Made by a program: the position numbers and the translations under genes. Of a stretch of DNA of 64,000 nt, positions 26,598-34,373 are shown in pieces; the first letter of the stretch is position 1, and each line of letters starts with the position of its first letter. The notes under the pieces are model-generated. The model was not told where the DNA came from and searched no databases. It saw nothing but the letters and a program-made list of their open reading frames with translations. The stretch lies in assembly GCA_041567315.1 (NCBI GenBank), contig JBFGCA010000007.1, forward strand, positions 6,435 through 70,434. The letters run 5' to 3'. This stretch comes from JBFGCA01 sp041567315. GTDB taxonomy: Bacteria > Acidobacteriota > Thermoanaerobaculia > Multivoradales > JAHEKO01.

Positions 26598-27404
26598 TCA
26601 GAAGGGCCCTCCCAGCTCGGTGATCAGCCGCCGGGTCTTCGCGGCCAGGCCGACCCCGCCGCCGATCGGCAGCACCACGCTGGCGAGCTGCGGATGGACC
26701 GTCAGATAGCCGCAGAAGCCCTCGAGCTCGCGCAGCTCCCGCTCCTCGACCACCGCCGGGTCGAGCAGCCGCCCGCCCGCCAGCAGGCCCAGGACCGCCA
26801 CCAGACCGCCCACCCGCAGCCTGGGCAGGGTGAGGTCGAGAAGCCGCCGGGTACGGCCCCGCCCCGCGTCGAGACAGACCAGGTCGAGCGGCCCGGTGAG
26901 CCCCGCCACCTCCTCCACCGGATCCCCGCCCAGCAGCTCGATCTCGCCCGGCACCCCGGCCGTCCTTCTTGCAGCCTCCCCCGCTGTCCGGCCCGGGGCC
27001 TCTCCGGCTACCTCCTGCGCCACCGCCCCCACCGTGCCACCCGCGGCCCTGCCAGCCGCCTCGACAATCGTCGCGCCCGTGGCCTCCAGGTGCCGGCGTG
27101 CCACCTCACGCCGGGCAGGGTCGGGCTCGACAGTGGTGATCCGAGCCTCCGGGGCGCCCCGAGCCATATAGAGGGTGTAGTAGCCGGCCCCCGTCCCGAC
27201 CTCGAAGATCCGGCCCGCCCCCGAAGCCCGCGCCAGCAGACTCAAGAGCCGCCCGACCTGCTGTTCAGGTTCTGACAGACCGACGTCGGCGGTGGCTCGA
27301 GCCAGATTCTGCAGCGTCTCGTCCTCAGGCGGCTGCAAACGGCCAAGAAAACCCGTCAGCTCCGGTCCGAGTAGCGCCCCTGAGGAATCCACCACGCAGA
27401 TCAT
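26598..27404 (-). CDS. Class I SAM-dependent O-methyltransferase with Ala/Gly-rich insertion
   Basis: A 268-residue methyltransferase of the caffeoyl-CoA O-methyltransferase-like (family 3) type. It has FEVGTGAGYYTLYMA (SAM-binding motif I, about 67-81), TTVEPDPARRE (motif post-I), and DLVCLDAGRGRTRRLLDLTLPRLRVGGLVAVLG (motifs II/III). Between strands, at about residues 114-154, there is a low-complexity insertion of Ala/Gly/Arg/Thr near-repeats (AGRAAGG, GRTAGEA, RRTAGVPGE) not normal for the family. The ATG at 27404 was chosen over a long upstream extension that runs into a repeat element. Confidence 0.8.
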   Translation of the reverse strand: MICVVDSSGALLGPELTGFLGRLQPPEDETLQNLARATADVGLSEPEQQVGRLLSLLARASGAGRIFEVGTGAGYYTLYMARGAPEARITTVEPDPARREVARRHLEATGATIVEAAGRAAGGTVGAVAQEVAGEAPGRTAGEAARRTAGVPGEIELLGGDPVEEVAGLTGPLDLVCLDAGRGRTRRLLDLTLPRLRVGGLVAVLGLLAGGRLLDPAVVEERELRELEGFCGYLTVHPQLASVVLPIGGGVGLAAKTRRLITELGGPF

Positions 27405-27508
27405 GCTATCCGAGCCGATCGGGTGGTTCAGTTCCGCCGATCCAGGTAGAGCCGGAACCAGGAGCCAAGCCCGGTTCTGGGGTGGGGTCAGTCCCTCCCG
27501 ACCGTGAG

Positions 27509-27677
27509 GAGCCGGCCGGGATGGGGTGCGCCAGGGACCTGGAGCCGAGCGCTTGCGTGAGGCCTCGAAGGAGGCGAGCCGTCCAGCGCTCGGCGGACAG
27601 GAGCAGCGGGCCTCCCCCGTGAAGTTGTGACAGGCCCGCTGCGTGCCCAGGCGTGCCCCGTCCCGGTCGGCTTTCGC
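27509..27677 (+). repeat. palindromic intergenic element, family 2, copy A
   Basis: It starts GAGCCGGCCGGGATGGGG and ends as the near-inverse CCCCGTCCCGGTCGGC. Near the right side lies the family's hairpin: GCAGCGGGCCT paired with AGGCCCGCTGC around a loop containing GTGAAGTTGTGAC. It fills much of the 377-base divergent gap between the methyltransferase and the secreted-protein gene. Confidence 0.85.
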
Positions 27678-27781
27678 CACAAGCCCTCAAGGACTGACCC
27701 TCGGCGGCGATTCATCTCGCCCCGCTGCCAACTGACCAACTGTCGTCGGGACTGGGCGTGCCTTCCGGTAAGATGCAGGTT

Positions 27782-28297
27782 ATGAGCACCATGTCTCGCC
27801 CCCGCATTGTCCTCGCGCTGGCCCTGCTTCTCGGACTCCTGCCCGCATCTGCTTTCGCGGACCAGGAGGCGGCGGCCGCGCCGCTGCTGACTCTCGAAGA
27901 GGTCACGGTCGAGCCGACCAACCCGGGGCCCGACACCCTGTGCAAGCTGCGGGTCAAGCTGCGCAACGCCGGCACCCAGATCGCCTCGCAGCTCGACTTC
28001 GGCGTGTCGATCAACGGCCAGGCGCTGCCGGTCTACCGCAACCAGCTCTTCATGTACCCGGTGGCGGCCGGCGAGACGGCCGAGATCAAGCTCTACAACT
28101 TCTGGAGCACCGAGACCTTCCGCCCCTTCCCCACCGACGGCAAGATGAAGGTCGAGGTCACCCTGCGCGACGCGCGCTGGATGACGGTGGAAGAGGACGA
28201 GGAGAAGGTCGAGGTGTGGACCCCGCAGGGGGCCGTCGAAGGGCTGCCGGTCTCGCGCTCGGTGACGCTGACGATGGTCAAGCCGGCGGGCGGCTAG
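27782..28297 (+). CDS. Secreted CARDB-like beta-sandwich protein
   Basis: A 171-residue exported protein: signal peptide at about 1-29 (ALALLLGLLPASAFA), then a single beta-sandwich domain resembling CARDB/DUF11-like adhesion modules (LTLEEVTVEPTNPGPDTLCKLRVKLRNAGTQ, then INGQALPVYRN and VEVTLRDARWMTVEEDEEKVEV). No catalytic motif is visible. A TAAGAT box 7 bases before the ATG at 27782, with no ribosome-binding site, points to a leaderless transcript. An upstream ATG at 27758 is less likely. Confidence 0.65.
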   Translation: MSTMSRPRIVLALALLLGLLPASAFADQEAAAAPLLTLEEVTVEPTNPGPDTLCKLRVKLRNAGTQIASQLDFGVSINGQALPVYRNQLFMYPVAAGETAEIKLYNFWSTETFRPFPTDGKMKVEVTLRDARWMTVEEDEEKVEVWTPQGAVEGLPVSRSVTLTMVKPAGG

Positions 28298-28334
28298 CGC
28301 CGGCTCGCGGCTTCCGCCGGCCGCCGCAGCGCGA

Positions 28335-29225
28335 TCAGCCGGCCCCGGCCGGCCGCCAGGCCAGCACCTCGAGCGACAGCGAGCGGCGGGCCAGGGTGTC
28401 CAGCTCCAGCAGGTGGAAGTTGGGCCGGAACTGCAGCTCGCACTCCGTGGGCGGGCCCTCGCCGCCGGCGGCGAGCGGCAGCACCACCTCGTGGGCGCCG
28501 GTCCCCGAGACGCTGACCTCGGAGCCGCCGCAGCTGCTGCTGATCAGCGCCGCCGGCACCTCGGTCCCCTCCTGGAGGACCAGCTCGATGCCGCTGTCGT
28601 CGGCCCCCGGAATGCGGAGCAGCATCCACGCCTCGCCCGGCCGGCCGATCTCGGCGATCCGCAGGGTGCCCTCGCCGGCCAGCCAGCGGCGGCGCACGAT
28701 CTGCCGGTCGGTCCCGGCCTCGACCGGCAGCCAGGCCGGCGAGAAGTAGAACATCGGCAGGTCGTCGCCCTCGGCGGCGACCGTCACCTCGGCGGCCCCG
28801 TACTCGAACCGGTCCAGCTCTTCGCCGGCGACCTCGAGCGGCCAGCGGCGGCCCGCAACGTCGTAGAGCCCCACGCTGAGCGTGTAGCTGCCCGGCTCGA
28901 GCGGCGGCGCCAGCGCCGACTGGTAGAGGAAGATCTCGTAGGCCTCGGTGCGGCCCGGCCGCCAGTCGAAGCGCAGCGGATGGTCGAAGGTGCGGAGCAC
29001 GCTGCCCGGGGCGTCGAGCAGGTGGACGAACACCAGCGGCCGGCCCTCGACCTCGCCCAGCGGGCGCTCCATCCGCCAGCTCAGCCGCAGCCCGGCAAAG
29101 CCCGGATAGGGAAGCTCCAGAGCGGTCGGCTCGACGGTCAGCTGCCCGACCGGCTCGGTGCGCTCACCGCAGGCGGCGAGCAGCGCGATCAGCGTCACCA
29201 GTCCGCACCACGCCTTCGGCTTCAT
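28335..29225 (-). CDS. Lipoprotein of unknown function
   Basis: A 296-residue putative lipoprotein: MKPKAWCGLVTLIALLAACGE has lipobox LAAC (Cys19). The mature part looks all-beta, with two segments: about 30-150 (TLSVGLYDVAGRRWPLEVAG, the style of carbohydrate- or outer-membrane-associated beta-sandwiches) and about 160-290. I recognise no family. A TTG two codons upstream opens the frame, but the ATG at 29225 has GGAGAGG upstream. It is next to udk, 110 bases away. Confidence 0.6.
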   Translation of the reverse strand: MKPKAWCGLVTLIALLAACGERTEPVGQLTVEPTALELPYPGFAGLRLSWRMERPLGEVEGRPLVFVHLLDAPGSVLRTFDHPLRFDWRPGRTEAYEIFLYQSALAPPLEPGSYTLSVGLYDVAGRRWPLEVAGEELDRFEYGAAEVTVAAEGDDLPMFYFSPAWLPVEAGTDRQIVRRRWLAGEGTLRIAEIGRPGEAWMLLRIPGADDSGIELVLQEGTEVPAALISSSCGGSEVSVSGTGAHEVVLPLAAGGEGPPTECELQFRPNFHLLELDTLARRSLSLEVLAWRPAGAG

Positions 29226-29335
29226 CGGCAAACCTCTCCTCCAGACTCCTAGAATGATTGGCCTTGTCGGCTGATCGCCGCGGATCGAGCGGCCGGGGCC
29301 GCCCCGGGTCCAACGGGCTCGCCGATTCTATCGTC

Positions 29336-30001
29336 TCAGCCGCCGGCGGTGGCGGTGGCGGGGCTGCCGGCGGCCAGCAGCTGCTCAAGGCGGGCGATGA
29401 CCATCTCCAGCGCGACCCGGTTCTCGCCGCCCTGGGGGACGATGACGTCGGCCCAGCGCTTGGAGGGCTCGACGAACTCGAGGTGCATCGGACGGACGGT
29501 CTCGAGGTACTGCCGGATGACGTCCTCGAAGTTGCGGCCGCGCTCGCGGATGTCGCGCCGGATGCGCCGGATCAGCCGCACGTCGGGGTCGGTGTCGACG
29601 TAGATCTTGAGGTCCAGCAGCTTGCGCAGCCGCGGCTCGGCGTAGAGCAGGATGCCCTCGAGCACGATCACCGGCCGCGCCTCGACCCGCTGGGTACGAC
29701 CGGTCCGCCGGTGCCGCACGAAGTCGTAGATCGGCACCTCGACGTCGCGCCCGGCCTTGAGCGCCGCCAGCTGTTCGACCAGCAGGTCGTTGTCGAGCGA
29801 GTCCGGATGGTCGAAGTTGTGGCTCAGCAGCTGCTCGTCGCTGTGCCAGTCGACGTCGCAGTAGTAACTGTCCTGGGCCAGGAAGGCGATCCGGTCGCGC
29901 CCCACCCGCCGCAGGATCGAGCGCGCCACCGTGGTCTTACCCGACCCGGTCCCACCGGCGACCCCCAGTGCTACGGGGCGGGCGACCGCGTCCTCCGGCA
30001 T
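29336..30001 (-). CDS. udk: Uridine kinase
   Basis: A 221-residue uridine/cytidine kinase of pyrimidine salvage. Walker A is GGTGSGKT (about 16-23), then the family motifs AQDSYYCDVDWHSDEQLLSHNFDHPDSLD, VPIYDFVRHRRTGRT, VIVLEGILLY, KIYVDTDPDVRLIRRIRRDIRERGR and the C-terminal ADVIVPQGGEN. All catalytic positions look intact. A TAAGAT box sits 9 bases before the ATG, so the transcript is probably leaderless; a GTG one codon upstream is the alternative start. Confidence 0.94.
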   Translation of the reverse strand: MPEDAVARPVALGVAGGTGSGKTTVARSILRRVGRDRIAFLAQDSYYCDVDWHSDEQLLSHNFDHPDSLDNDLLVEQLAALKAGRDVEVPIYDFVRHRRTGRTQRVEARPVIVLEGILLYAEPRLRKLLDLKIYVDTDPDVRLIRRIRRDIRERGRNFEDVIRQYLETVRPMHLEFVEPSKRWADVIVPQGGENRVALEMVIARLEQLLAAGSPATATAGG

Positions 30002-30158
30002 CACCCGGTCATCTTACGCCAGCGCCCCGGCCTGCGGGCGGTGCCGGCGGCGCCGCCGGAGCCGAACGGTGAGGACCACTATCCATTCGGATAGTCCCGC
30101 CGGCCGCGAGCTCCCCGCGAATTCAGCCAGAGCGCCGATTCTCCCGGCAGTACGTGCC

Positions 30159-30173
30159 TGGCACGGAGGCTGC
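30159..30173 (+). promoter_or_regulatory. candidate sigma-54 promoter
   Basis: TGGCAC-GGAGG-CTGC matches the -24/-12 consensus TGGCAC-N5-TTGC at every position but one, with exact spacing. It would start transcription near 30185, 47 bases ahead of the small gene at 30232. A sigma-54 activator is encoded at 7308-8672. Confidence 0.5.
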
Positions 30174-30231
30174 TCTGGGAAGCGTCGTCGACGCAGAGGC
30201 CACAACGCCGTCAAACGAGAAGGAGGAAGAC

Positions 30232-30435
30232 ATGACCATCTCCCTGCGGCTCTACCGGGTCCACTTCGAAGACGGAGACCCGCTCCCGCGGCTGCAACCG
30301 GTCGTGTCGAAAGCGGAGTTCGACGGGCCGGCCGGAGTCAACTGGAGCTCGCTCGAAAGACGATCCGCTGACGACACCACGCGGCCGGCCCGCTGGATCG
30401 ACCCATACCCGCCTGGTACCCCGAGCGCGAGTTGA
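30232..30435 (+). CDS. Small protein of unknown function
   Basis: 67 residues, unrecognised. It begins MTISLRLYRVHFEDGDPLPR and is fairly Pro/Arg/Asp-rich, without signal peptide, membrane segment or Cys. The case for a real gene is its ribosome-binding site, AAGGAGGAAGAC, one of the best in the window, and the sigma-54-like promoter just upstream. The coding content after residue 40 is weak, so a truncated or degraded gene is possible. Confidence 0.5.
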   Translation: MTISLRLYRVHFEDGDPLPRLQPVVSKAEFDGPAGVNWSSLERRSADDTTRPARWIDPYPPGTPSAS

Positions 30436-30462
30436 GAGGTCTGCAGCTACAAGCCGCCCACC

Positions 30463-32019
30463 TCAGAGCCGGTCGGTGTCGCGGACGAAGCCGGCGAGGT
30501 CGTCGCGGAACTTGCGGAGCGATGGCTCGTGGAGGTACATCATGTGGCCGGCTTCGTAGTACTCCATGCGGATGCGCTGGCGGACCTCGGGGGCGACGTC
30601 GAGGTGGTCGACGTCGTGCTTGGTGGCCAGGGTCGGGGTGGCCAGGTCGTAGTAGCCCTGCTGGACCAGCAGGTGGAGACCGGGGTTCATGGTCAGCGCC
30701 ATCGCCAGGTCGCCGCGCAGGTTGGCCCACGGCACCGCCCAGCCCTGCGAGTCCGGCGGGCGATGCTCCCAGTCCCAGTCGGTGACCCCGCCCATGATCT
30801 GGTAGGTCTCGTCGCGGCCGAACTCCAGCTCGTCGTGGAGGTAGCTCAAGAAGGCGGCGGTAAAGGCCGGGCCGACGGCGGGGAAGAACGGGTCGTAGTC
30901 CATCTCCTCGCTCAGCGGGTTGACCGACGGGCCGATGAAGCGCGAGTCGATGCGGCCGGCGATCCGCCGCTCGTCGCGCTTGAGCTCCTGGAGGAACTGC
31001 TGATGGCTGACCCGGAGGTCGGCGCGCTCCCAGTAGTCGGCCGAGGTGCCGGTGTAGGCGGCCAGCCGGGCGGCCACCGCCTGCTTCTCCTCGGCGCCGA
31101 TGGTGTAGCCCTTGAGCAGCGCCGGGGCGTACTCGTCGTAGGCGAAGCGCTCGACCTCGGTGATGAACGCCTCGAGGTCTTCGGGCTTGTCGGGGATCGC
31201 GTCGTGGTACCAGGCGGTCGCCGCCAGCGTCGGCAGGTAGAGCACGTGCGGCAGGTCGATGCCGCCGCCGTCGATCCCCGAGCCCATGTCGAGGAACGGC
31301 GAGACCACCACCACCCCGTTGAAGTTCATGCCGTGCTCGCTCTGCAGGTGCCAGACCAGACCGGCGGTGCGGATGCCGCCGTAGCTCTCACCCAGGATGT
31401 ACTTCGGTGAGGCCCACCGCCCCTCGCGGGTGACGAACTCCTTGATGAACGAGCCCACCGAGCGGACGTCCTGGTCGACACCCCAGAAGTCCTCGTTCTT
31501 GGCCTCGCCCAGCGGCTTGCTGAACCCGGTGCCCACCGGATCGACCATCACCAGGTCGGTGACGTCGAGGATGCTGTACTCGTTGTCGACCCGCTGGGCC
31601 GGCGGCGGCGGCGCATAGCCCTCGTCCTGGATCACCACCCGCTGCGGACCCAGCACCCCCATGTGGAGCCAGATCGAAGAGGACCCCGGCCCGCCGTTGA
31701 AGGCGAACAGGAGCGGCCGCCGGCTCTTGTCGGCGGCGCCGTCGCGGGCGTAGGCGATGTACCCGAAGCGGGCTATCGGCTTGTCCTCGTCGTCCTCGAG
31801 GATCAGCCAGCCGGCGGTCGCGGTGTAGTCCACCACCTGGCCGTCGATCCGGATCGAGTGCTTGGTGGAAGACGACTTGGGCTCCGGCTTGTCGTCTTTC
31901 TTCGCCTCGGCCTCCGCTTTCTTGTCGGCGTCCGGCGCGGTCTCGGCGGCCGGGACCGCAGGGGCCGGAACGGTCATCAGGAAGAGCAGGAGAGCCGGGA
32001 TCGGGACCTTGGTCTTCAT
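30463..32019 (-). CDS. S10 family serine carboxypeptidase-like protein, secreted
   Basis: A 518-residue exported peptidase of the bacterial S10 type. It has a signal peptide (about 1-24), a charged Lys/Glu linker (about 30-52), then the alpha/beta catalytic core: FAFNGGPGSSSIWLHMG (oxyanion loop), VDPVGTGFSKP, the nucleophile in ILGESYGGIRT with Ser at about 212, and C-terminal LLVQQGYYDLATPT (Asp) and YEAGHMMYLHEPS (His). These are the diagnostic motifs of serine carboxypeptidase. The ATG at 32019 follows AGGAGTCGAACG. Confidence 0.92.
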   Translation of the reverse strand: MKTKVPIPALLLFLMTVPAPAVPAAETAPDADKKAEAEAKKDDKPEPKSSSTKHSIRIDGQVVDYTATAGWLILEDDEDKPIARFGYIAYARDGAADKSRRPLLFAFNGGPGSSSIWLHMGVLGPQRVVIQDEGYAPPPPAQRVDNEYSILDVTDLVMVDPVGTGFSKPLGEAKNEDFWGVDQDVRSVGSFIKEFVTREGRWASPKYILGESYGGIRTAGLVWHLQSEHGMNFNGVVVVSPFLDMGSGIDGGGIDLPHVLYLPTLAATAWYHDAIPDKPEDLEAFITEVERFAYDEYAPALLKGYTIGAEEKQAVAARLAAYTGTSADYWERADLRVSHQQFLQELKRDERRIAGRIDSRFIGPSVNPLSEEMDYDPFFPAVGPAFTAAFLSYLHDELEFGRDETYQIMGGVTDWDWEHRPPDSQGWAVPWANLRGDLAMALTMNPGLHLLVQQGYYDLATPTLATKHDVDHLDVAPEVRQRIRMEYYEAGHMMYLHEPSLRKFRDDLAGFVRDTDRL

Positions 32020-32062
32020 CGTTCGACTCCTGTGGCAGGAAAAACGGCCGTGGGCGCTCTCG

Positions 32063-32932
32063 TCAGCGCTGGCAGCCCGGGCAGTAGAAGGTACTGCGGC
32101 CGGCCTGGACCAGCCTGCGAATGGGGGCCGCGCAGCGGGCGCAGGGCTCGCCCTCGCGATCGTAGACCGCCAGGGAGATCTGGAACAGGCCGCTGCGGCC
32201 GGCGCCGTCGGTGAAGTCGTTGAGGGTGGTGCCGCCCTCGCCGATCGCCCGCAGCAGGGTGTCGCCGACGGCCTCGGCCAGGCGGTCCCAGCGCGCCGCG
32301 GCGATCCGCGCCACCGAGCGGCCAGGGTGGATGCCCGCCCGCCAGAGCGCCTCGCTGGCGTAGATGTTGCCGACCCCGGCCACCACCCGGCCATCGAGCA
32401 GCAGGTTCTTGACCGGTCCGCGGCGGCCGGCGGCGCGGCTCCGCAGCCAGTCGCCAGAGAACCCCACCACGCCCGGAAAGCCGCCCGCAGGGCCGCTCAG
32501 ACCCGGATCGTCACCGTCCAGGGGCTCCGGCCCCAGGCCGGCGAAGTGCCGGTCGCCCGCCAGCCTGGACGTGGCGAGCAGCAGCACCAGCCCGAACCGC
32601 CGCGGGTCGCGGAAGCGCAACCGCTGGCCGCCGCTCAGATAGACCCCGACGTGCTCGTGAGGCTGCCGCCGCGTCCTCGACCCCGCCAGCGTCAGCCGGC
32701 CGCTCATTCCCAGGTGAACGACCAGGGTGCGGCCGCCCTCGAGGTCGATCAGCAGGTACTTGGCGCGCCGGCGGAGCCCCTCGATCCGCCGCCCCACCGC
32801 CTGCCTCAGCCGCCGGCGGTCGACCGGCTCGCGCAGCGCCGGGTTCCAGACCTCGATCCGCCGCACCCACCGCCCCGGCAGCCGCGGCTCCAGGCTTCGC
32901 CGCAGCACCTCCACCTCCGGCAGCTCGGGCAC
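32063..32932 (-). CDS. mutM: Formamidopyrimidine-DNA glycosylase (Fpg)
   Basis: A 289-residue base-excision repair glycosylase/AP lyase for 8-oxoguanine. The N-terminal PELPEVEVLRRSL gives the catalytic Pro (first residue after Met removal) and Glu; the LGMSGRL loop (about 75-81) carries the intercalating Met; the H2TH region is ALWRAGIHPGRSV with the lysine-containing RGPVKNLLLDGRVVAGVGNIYASEAL; the C-terminal zinc finger is CARCAAPIRR...TFYCPGCQR. Length and residues are normal. The GTG start at 32932 lies exactly 7 bases after a TAGAAT box, so the message is probably leaderless. Confidence 0.94.
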   Translation of the reverse strand: MPELPEVEVLRRSLEPRLPGRWVRRIEVWNPALREPVDRRRLRQAVGRRIEGLRRRAKYLLIDLEGGRTLVVHLGMSGRLTLAGSRTRRQPHEHVGVYLSGGQRLRFRDPRRFGLVLLLATSRLAGDRHFAGLGPEPLDGDDPGLSGPAGGFPGVVGFSGDWLRSRAAGRRGPVKNLLLDGRVVAGVGNIYASEALWRAGIHPGRSVARIAAARWDRLAEAVGDTLLRAIGEGGTTLNDFTDGAGRSGLFQISLAVYDREGEPCARCAAPIRRLVQAGRSTFYCPGCQR

Positions 32933-33102
32933 CGCGAGATTCTATTAAGTCCTCCTACCTGACCCGATCGCCTCGCTTCCCCCTCGGCCGTGGTTCATTT
33001 CGAGGAAGGGCTCCGAACCCGGTTCGCCGTGCCACCCCTCGTTGCCCGGGCCTTCCACCCTGGCATCAGCTCGTGGCCGACCAGCTTCGACGGGCTGTCC
33101 AA

Positions 33103-33270
33103 GAGCCGGCCGGGGCGGGGCTCGACAGGGGCCTCGCCGCAAGCGCCTGCGACACCCCTCGAAGGCTGCGGGCCGGCCAGCGCGCAGCGGTGAGGAGGAG
33201 CGGGCCTACCCTCTGAAGTCCGTCAGGCCCGCTCCGTCCCCTGGCATGCCCCGCCCCGGTCGGCTCTCGC
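33103..33270 (+). repeat. palindromic intergenic element, family 2, copy B
   Basis: It runs from GAGCCGGCCGGGGCGGGGC to GCCCCGCCCCGGTCGGCTC (19-base inverted ends, one mismatch). The internal hairpin GGAGCGGGCCT/AGGCCCGCTCC encloses ACCCTCTGAAGTCCGTC. It lies in the 496-base divergent gap 32933-33428 between mutM and the radical SAM gene; apart from the promoter at 33390, I see nothing else there. Confidence 0.88.
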
Positions 33271-33389
33271 ACCGATCCGACATCTGCGCCGCCACCGCCA
33301 TGCCGCCCTGCCCCGGCCGGTTCTCGCCGTGGATTCGGCAGCTGCATCGCCACCAGATCCCGCGAATCCGCCCGTCGTACCTCTCCCAC

Positions 33390-33418
33390 TTGACATCTGA
33401 GATCCAATAGGCGAAAAT
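33390..33418 (+). promoter_or_regulatory. sigma-70 promoter of the radical SAM gene
   Basis: TTGACA (33390-33395), 17-base spacer, GAAAAT (33413-33418). The surrounding 30 bases are unusually AT-rich for this genome. The predicted start near 33426 leaves only about 3 bases before the ATG at 33429. Confidence 0.6.
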
Positions 33419-33428
33419 AAAGCGTAAC

Positions 33429-34373
33429 ATGCATCAGGCAGCCCTTCCCCTCCCGGGTAGCACACGAAACCACGGCACCCTGCCCACCATCAGCCCCCGG
33501 CCGATGGACCACACCGGCTCGGGCGTCGCCTACTACGACCTGGCCGCCGGCCGCCTGCTCAGCCGGCGGGCCGGTCGCGCCGCCTGGTCGCTCAACCCCT
33601 ACCGGGGATGCGAGTTCGGCTGCGGCTACTGCTACGCGCGGGCCGGCCACGTCTTCCTGGGAGCCGGCGCCGGTGCGGCCTTCGAGCAGAAGATCTACGT
33701 CAAGCGGCGGGCGGGCGAAGCGCTGGAGCGCCGCCTGCGGCGCTCCGACCTGGCCGGCCAGGAGATCGCGATCGGCACCGTCACCGACCCCTACCAGCCT
33801 GCCGAGCTGCGCTACGGGGTGACCCGGGCGCTACTCGCCGTGCTGCGCCGCGCCGAGGGGCTACGGCTCTCGGTCACCACCCGCTCGCCCCTGGTGCTGC
33901 GTGACCTCGACCTGCTGGCCGAGCTGGACCAGCGGCACACGGTGACCGTCGAGGTGACCCTCACCTGCGTGGACCCCGAGCTCGCCCGGCGGCTCGAGCC
34001 GGGGTCGCCCGAACCGGAGGAGCGCCTGCGGGCGCTCGCGGGCCTGGCCGCCCGCGGTCTCGAGACGCGGCTGCTGGCGGCGCCGTTGATGCCCGGGATC
34101 ACCGACGGCGAGGCCACCCTGCGGCCGCTGCTGGAGGCCGCCCGCCGCCGCGGCGCCTGGGACGTCGAGGCCGCCCCGCTGGTGCTCCGTGGCGCGGTGC
34201 GGGCGCGCTTCCGGAGCTGGCTCGCCGCAGAGTTCCCGTCGCTCGCCGACCGCTATCGCAAGCTCTACCGGCGCGCGGCGCTCGGCCGCCGCGACCGCGA
34301 GGCGGTGATGTCGACCTTCCGCCGTCTGCGGCTCCAGACCGGGTTTCCGCGCCCGCGGCCCGGCCGCGGTTAG
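33429..34373 (+). CDS. Radical SAM protein, SplB-like (spore photoproduct lyase family)
   Basis: A 314-residue radical SAM enzyme with the [4Fe-4S] motif CEFGCGYCYA (CX3CX2C, about 61-70) in a SPL/Rv2578c-like context: LNPYRGCEFGCGYCYAR, IAIGTVTDPYQPAE, SVTTRSPLVLRDLDLL and LAAPLMPGITDGEA. This non-sporulating type is common outside Firmicutes and its substrate is unknown; DNA repair is often assumed. The promoter position supports the ATG at 33429; an ATG at 33504 is the alternative. It overlaps holA tail-to-tail by 4 bases. Confidence 0.85.
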   Translation: MHQAALPLPGSTRNHGTLPTISPRPMDHTGSGVAYYDLAAGRLLSRRAGRAAWSLNPYRGCEFGCGYCYARAGHVFLGAGAGAAFEQKIYVKRRAGEALERRLRRSDLAGQEIAIGTVTDPYQPAELRYGVTRALLAVLRRAEGLRLSVTTRSPLVLRDLDLLAELDQRHTVTVEVTLTCVDPELARRLEPGSPEPEERLRALAGLAARGLETRLLAAPLMPGITDGEATLRPLLEAARRRGAWDVEAAPLVLRGAVRARFRSWLAAEFPSLADRYRKLYRRAALGRRDREAVMSTFRRLRLQTGFPRPRPGRG

